Translations under genes and position numbers: made by a program
Shown: positions 60,135 to 64,000 of the stretch, in pieces
How positions within the stretch are numbered: the stretch's first letter is position 1
Layout of the letters: each line of letters starts with the position of its first letter
The notes under the pieces: generated by a model
Databases searched by the model: none
The model's input: the letters and a program-made list of their open reading frames with translations, nothing else
What the model was told of the DNA's origin: nothing
From: Microcebus murinus
Taxonomy: Eukaryota; Chordata; Mammalia; Primates; Cheirogaleidae
Direction of reading: 5' to 3'
DNA length: 64,000 bases
Assembly: GCF_040939455.1 (NCBI RefSeq)
Contig: NC_134108.1
Location: forward strand, 9,329,501 to 9,393,500

Positions 60135-62299
60135 TCCTGCAGTGCTGATACAAAAACGATGCTGCAAATAGCAGCTAATAAAATCCCAGCGCACACGTTT
60201 CTTTCTACCATCATCAATTAACGCAGCACTGGCGCAGAAAAAGATCCCTAACAACGTGCTAGTGAGGGCTTTGGGGAACTCTTGGAAAAACACACACAGA
60301 GATCAAGAAATGAAAATGAATTTATGATGGTTTGGTTAAAAGCTACGTTTGAATGAAGAAAATAAAAGAGGCTAAGTAATAACCGGGGGATCCCTAATCA
60401 TACAGTGGGGATTTGGGTATATATAGAAAATGAAATATTCATCATCCTACATGAAACACACTTGTGGCTGAAGCTCTGCAACAGAATCACAAAACTAACC
60501 AAAATTTTTTTTCCACTCTCAATATCACTAAAAAGAGCCAAAATGCCAATGTGAATCTGTTCCTAACTTTTTTTAACATTAGGAACATAGTGAATACTCT
60601 CCCACTAGAGGACCACTTGTAACTAAAGCCACCATTAGAGAGATGGCATTTCTGTTAAACCACATGGCACCCTCCTCCCTGGAGTTTATGCTGACTTAGA
60701 ATGCAAATGGACCTGGAACCTCTGTGCCCCACCCTCCAGTTTCCACGGGTCTATAAGGACAAGAGCCTGGTGCTAGATAGGGACCGACGGGAGTCACAAT
60801 TTCATGACAGAGCATGCTTCCTTGCCTTTCTGAACACCTGTTAACACTCTTCCTCTCCCATCCCCAGGTGTGCCAACAGACTCCACCAACAAGTCTCAAA
60901 ACATGCACAAAAGCTAAACTTCCAGGAGACACAGGAGAAATTCATGCACAGTCAGAATGGGGGAGAGTTGTGTTTGAGAAAGACTAGAGGGGATTAGCTT
61001 AAATCTGAGATCTTTCTCCCAGCCTTTCTCAGTCCTGTTAAAATTGTTCATCATAGCACAGCCTTAGAAATGTTTCCCCTCCAAGAGTCAGAGGGCTCTG
61101 AGTAAAAGTATTACATTGTCAAGAGATCATTCATTCCCAGTTGAGAGAATTTCAAAGAGCAAAAGGCCAGGCACAAAATCAGGGCCTATTAATACTAATC
61201 AGAAAGATTTGCTTTTGTTATCAGAAACTAAAGTAAATTAACACAAAAGGTTTAAATAAAGCCTACCCACAGAAGCAGGTGGAGACTGAAGGAGTATCAC
61301 ACCCCATAATAACCAGGATATGGGAAGCTCAAAAAACTCCCTAAAAATACATTGCTTTCTTTTAATTGGGAGGGCTGAGGGGATAAGTAACAACTTTCAT
61401 TGAGCAAAGGATACTGGGAATTACATAAAGAGTTGCATTCCAAATGCTGGACCCAGTAAGAGCAATGGAAACGGATTTGGAATGTGGTTAAATAGCTTTA
61501 TCTAATGACTATTAATAAATAAAAAGCCCTTCCATTAGTTGGCAGGAGGACAGTTGCTACTGGCCAATTTGATTTTCCTGAAAACGGTGAAGACTCCCAC
61601 GCACTTTTTTCCCCAGATACAATCCCTAAAGTCCAAAAGTATTGTTTCTGGAATCAGAAATTGCCATGTAGTGTCATCCTTTTCTGTAAAGGCCTAAGGT
61701 CTCCTTTCACATGTTCCCAAATTGTTTGTTTTGGACATTTTTTACTGAAACCTTTTTGAAGAGTTCAGAAACCTCAAGGTAAATAAGAAGTTGTTAATCA
61801 AGATGGAACATGTAAGGAGAGTTAAAAAATGAAATTATCCACCCAGGGCACATTGGGTAGCTGACACTTTTAAACCTAAAATAGCCAAGATTTCCTAGCA
61901 TTACTCAAAGTTACACAGAAGGTCTGGTCGAGTGAGCTTAAGAAGATGCCCTAAACCTTGTCAGAAAAAAATAATAATAATAACCAAGTCAATTCCATCT
62001 ATCCCTGACTTAGAAACCTACCCCACCCCGCCTTCCCATGGTAGGCTACCGCTGGGCTGATTTGCTGGTTCCCCAAACTCTGTAGAGAGAGCGACAAGGA
62101 CCAGCCACCGGCGGCACCACCTGCTAGGTCCCACCTCGGAGCAGCAAGGCCGGCACACCTTACAGGTGTCCCCACCTCCCTCTCCACTCTGAGGAGCCCA
62201 GCCCAGAACTGCGTTATCTCTAGTGACTTAAAAGCAAACAGACCCTTAAAAGAAAAAGAGGGAGAGCGGGCTGGTATTATATAACAACGCACAGTGGGG
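60135..62299. other. Intronic sequence next to exon 1, mostly unique
   Basis: No transposon remnant recognised in about 2 kb, unusual for this window. 61280-61640 is a candidate regulatory block (see findings). An AAT run lies at 61969-61982. The part at 62000-62299 is the transition to the CpG island. Confidence 0.5.
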
Positions 62300-62377
62300 C
62301 CGGCTTCCAGAAAATGAAAGTAGCCGGAGGAGGGGCAGGGGAGGCGAGGGGAGCGCGGCGTCGGGGCCGGCGCGGCC

Positions 62378-62383
62378 ACTTAC
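62378..62383 (-). other. ZDHHC14: ZDHHC14 intron 1 splice donor (GTAAGT)
   Basis: Directly after codon position 2 of residue 82 the minus strand reads GTAAGT, a strong U1-compatible donor. Reading through would give a Glu codon and then TAA-type sequence rather than the conserved continuation of the family, so splicing here in phase 2 is the natural reading. Confidence 0.9.
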
Positions 62384-62628
62384 TCGAAGGCGAAGAAGAG
62401 CCCGCTGGTGACCAGGATGAGGATGAGCGTCAGGTAGAAGACGCCCGTCTGCCGGGCCATCATGATCCTCCCGTTGCAGAAGAACTTGTTTCGTCCCGGG
62501 AACACCTCCCATTTCCTCCGGGCCGCGATTTTCTTCTTCTTGTGGGGCGACTCCATGGGGGAGGAGCTGTGGGTGCTGATCTGGCTGTACTCGCAGTCTT
62601 TCATGGGCCCGCCGCCGCCGGGAGGCAT
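62384..62628 (-). CDS. ZDHHC14: ZDHHC14 coding exon 1 (N-terminus of a DHHC palmitoyltransferase)
   Basis: The exon encodes 81 complete residues plus two bases (GA) of codon 82, starting [16 protein letters not shown]. Visible parts are a glycine/proline start, a Ser-rich stretch (residues 16-24), a basic patch [11 protein letters not shown] (29-39), the [16 protein letters not shown] block typical of the ZDHHC9/14/18 group (39-54), and a first transmembrane helix at about 61-81. The N-terminus matches ZDHHC14; ZDHHC18 has a longer Pro/Gly-rich N-terminus. The family transfers palmitate from acyl-CoA to cysteines of target proteins at Golgi/ER membranes. The catalytic Asp-His-His-Cys domain is encoded by later exons outside this window. 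The ATG at 62628 is the first ATG in a frame that stays open upstream to at least 63027. Its context is weak (T at -3, C at +4). Gene identity is firm; the exact start rests on family agreement. Confidence 0.93.
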
Positions 62629-63900
62629 CCACGAGGGCAGCCGGCTGGGGGCGCACACCCCCAGGAGCCCCCCGGCCGCGCGGGCCCCGCCGAGCCACGG
62701 CCGCCGCCCGCCGCCCGGCAGCCCCCCGAGCCGCGGCGCCGCGGCCCCTAAACGGGCTCCCGGCTCGGCGACAACTTTGCCGAGGACACCCAGGTTAACC
62801 CCTTGCGGAGGCCAACTGTCATAGCAGAACCCCCGTTCGAGAGGGACGGTGCTCGCCCGCAGCCCCCGGCAGCTGTCCTCCGTCGCTTCCAGCCCGCGTC
62901 CCGGGGCGCGGGGGTCCGCCCGGCCGGCCCCTGGGTCGCCGCGCGCTCGGCCCCGCCGCCCCCGGGCCCCCGGCCGCGCCTCGGCTCCGGCCCGCCGACC
63001 CCCGAGCGCTGCGCCCCGAGGGGACACGAGGCGGCGGCCCCGGCGCTGGCTTCCCGGGGAGCCACTTCTGCGCCTCGGCCAGGTTTATTCTACTCCTTCC
63101 TCCGGTGGCGGATCCTCCCAGGAGAGCGCGCTGGAAACTGGGCGGCAGCTCGCGGCACCGGCAACCCCTCCCAGGGGTGGGGACAACCACGCACGTTATT
63201 CTGTCAGGAGCGGCTCGGCGAGAGCCCGGGCGCTGCTCGCTCCGCGACCCCGCGTCGGCGCGCCTGGCAGCCGAGCCGCGTCGCGGCCCCCGCGCGGGGC
63301 TGCCGGGGCGCCCGGGCCGAGGGTGGCGGCGGCGGCTCGCGGGCTGCGCGGCGAGGGGTCCCTCGCTTCCGTCTGCCCGGAGGAGCCAGCCCTGGCGCGA
63401 GCAGCCAGCCCTGGCGCGAGCAGCGAGCAGGGCCGCCGGGGGCCGCGGGGACACCGCCACAGACACTTGTTTGCAAGGCTCGGCCCCCGCGCGCGCGCCG
63501 CGCTCCGAGCGGGTCCGCCTCCCCCGGCCGGGTGGGCGGTGGCGCCCGCGCCTCGCCAGCCGGGCTCCTCCTCCTGCTCCTCCTCCTCGCCGGCGAAGCC
63601 GGGGCACTGCAGGGTCCCAGTCCCAGTCCCCCCGGGCCGGACGGGCCTGGCGCGCCTCGGGGAAGGCGCCGGGGCTCCTATGGCATCGCGCGAGGCGGGG
63701 TCGGGCCGGGCGGCGCGGCGCGCAGTGCGCCCTCCGCGGACTTCTGTCCGCTCCCGACTTCGCCGCCGCGTTAGTCGCGGCCGCAGCTGCCGGCTGGAGA
63801 CACGCACATTCACATGGCAACCGGCAAACCCAGCTCGCCACTCCCCGGGACCCGAGGAGCCACGGCGCGGAGAGGGGGCCCTCTCTGGCTGCCCCGGCTC
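62629..63900 (-). promoter_or_regulatory. ZDHHC14: ZDHHC14 5' UTR and core promoter region
   Basis: This is the upstream side of the start codon. No TATAAA is present between 62629 and 63900. GC boxes (GGGCGG or its complement) occur at 62704-62709, 62711-62716, 62916-62921, 63140-63145, 63534-63539 and 63708-63713, consistent with Sp/KLF-driven dispersed initiation. The transcription start and any 5' UTR intron cannot be placed from sequence alone. A 19-bp tandem duplication lies at 63385-63422. Confidence 0.65.
63385..63422. repeat. 19-bp perfect tandem duplication in the promoter region
   Basis: Two adjacent identical 19-base units (63385-63403 and 63404-63422), each starting GCCAGCCCTGG and ending CGCGAGCA, followed by a partial echo GCGAGCAG. 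The unit contains CpGs and lies about 0.8 kb upstream of the start codon. Confidence 0.9.
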
Positions 63901-64000
63901 TTCTCCTCCTCGCCAGCGGGCGCTGGTCGGTCTCCAGGGGACTCTACTGGCCCCGAGGGATGGGCTGGGGGTGCTGGGAGACAGGGTGGGCAGGGACGGC

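Larger units (their letters stand above)
62300..63800. promoter_or_regulatory. CpG island spanning ZDHHC14 exon 1 and promoter
   Basis: CpG dinucleotides become dense at about 62.3 kb and stay dense to about 63.8 kb, in sharp contrast to the AT-rich intron before it. Long stop-free frames on both strands here (for example 323 and 340 codons) are expected from GC richness and are not evidence of protein. A CpG island over exon 1 is the usual setting for a broadly expressed TATA-less gene. Edges are by eye. Confidence 0.9.

Noticed and set aside
62819..63841. 340-codon minus frame and 323-codon plus frame over the CpG island
   Set aside because: Both strands are open over the same GC-rich bases. 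Composition is Arg/Pro/Gly/Ala-rich and domainless, as expected when stop codons are rare. No conserved motif is seen.

Overview
This is vertebrate nuclear DNA, almost certainly from a strepsirrhine primate (a mouse-lemur-like lemur or a galago). The evidence is the repeats. Two full-length Alu elements (8728-9075 and 48498-48830) carry the linker insertion typical of lemur and galago Alus. Two young L1 copies share a lemur-type 3' UTR. Old mammalian MIR, L2, MER5, MER1, MLT1 and Tigger copies fill the background. Species assignment is inferred from repeat type only.

The only protein-coding exon I can support lies near the right edge on the minus strand. It is the first coding exon of ZDHHC14, a DHHC palmitoyltransferase (62384-62628), giving residues 1-81 plus two bases of codon 82, followed by a clean GTAAGT splice donor. 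It sits in a CpG island (about 62300-63800) that holds the 5' UTR and a TATA-less, GC-box-rich promoter. Transcription runs toward coordinate 1, so positions 1-62383 are the first part of a very large first intron. I found no second exon.

Intron layout: 1-25 kb is mostly unique sequence with MIR, L2, L1M, MLT1 and hAT remnants and one lemur Alu. 25-40 kb holds an old L1M, two young L1 copies in opposite orientation (29.0-29.7 and 36.95-38.78 kb, the second with a twin-primed 5' inversion), L2 and an inverted AluJ. 40-52 kb holds a higher-order minisatellite (46.3 kb), a MER1 MITE with an intact target duplication, a lemur Alu and an ERVL-type LTR. 52-55.5 kb is an old L1M 5' region split by a Tigger DNA transposon. 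55.5-62.3 kb is AT-rich and mostly unique.

Nothing here looks like an undescribed multi-gene system. The many short ORFs are chance ORFs in intronic or CpG-rich DNA. The points worth following are structural (nested and inverted retroelements, a higher-order repeat, a local duplication, a foldback MITE) and regulatory (an open frame upstream of the ZDHHC14 start, promoter repeats, possible intronic enhancers). Repeat families were assigned by reading against remembered consensus patterns; subfamily names and edges are approximate.
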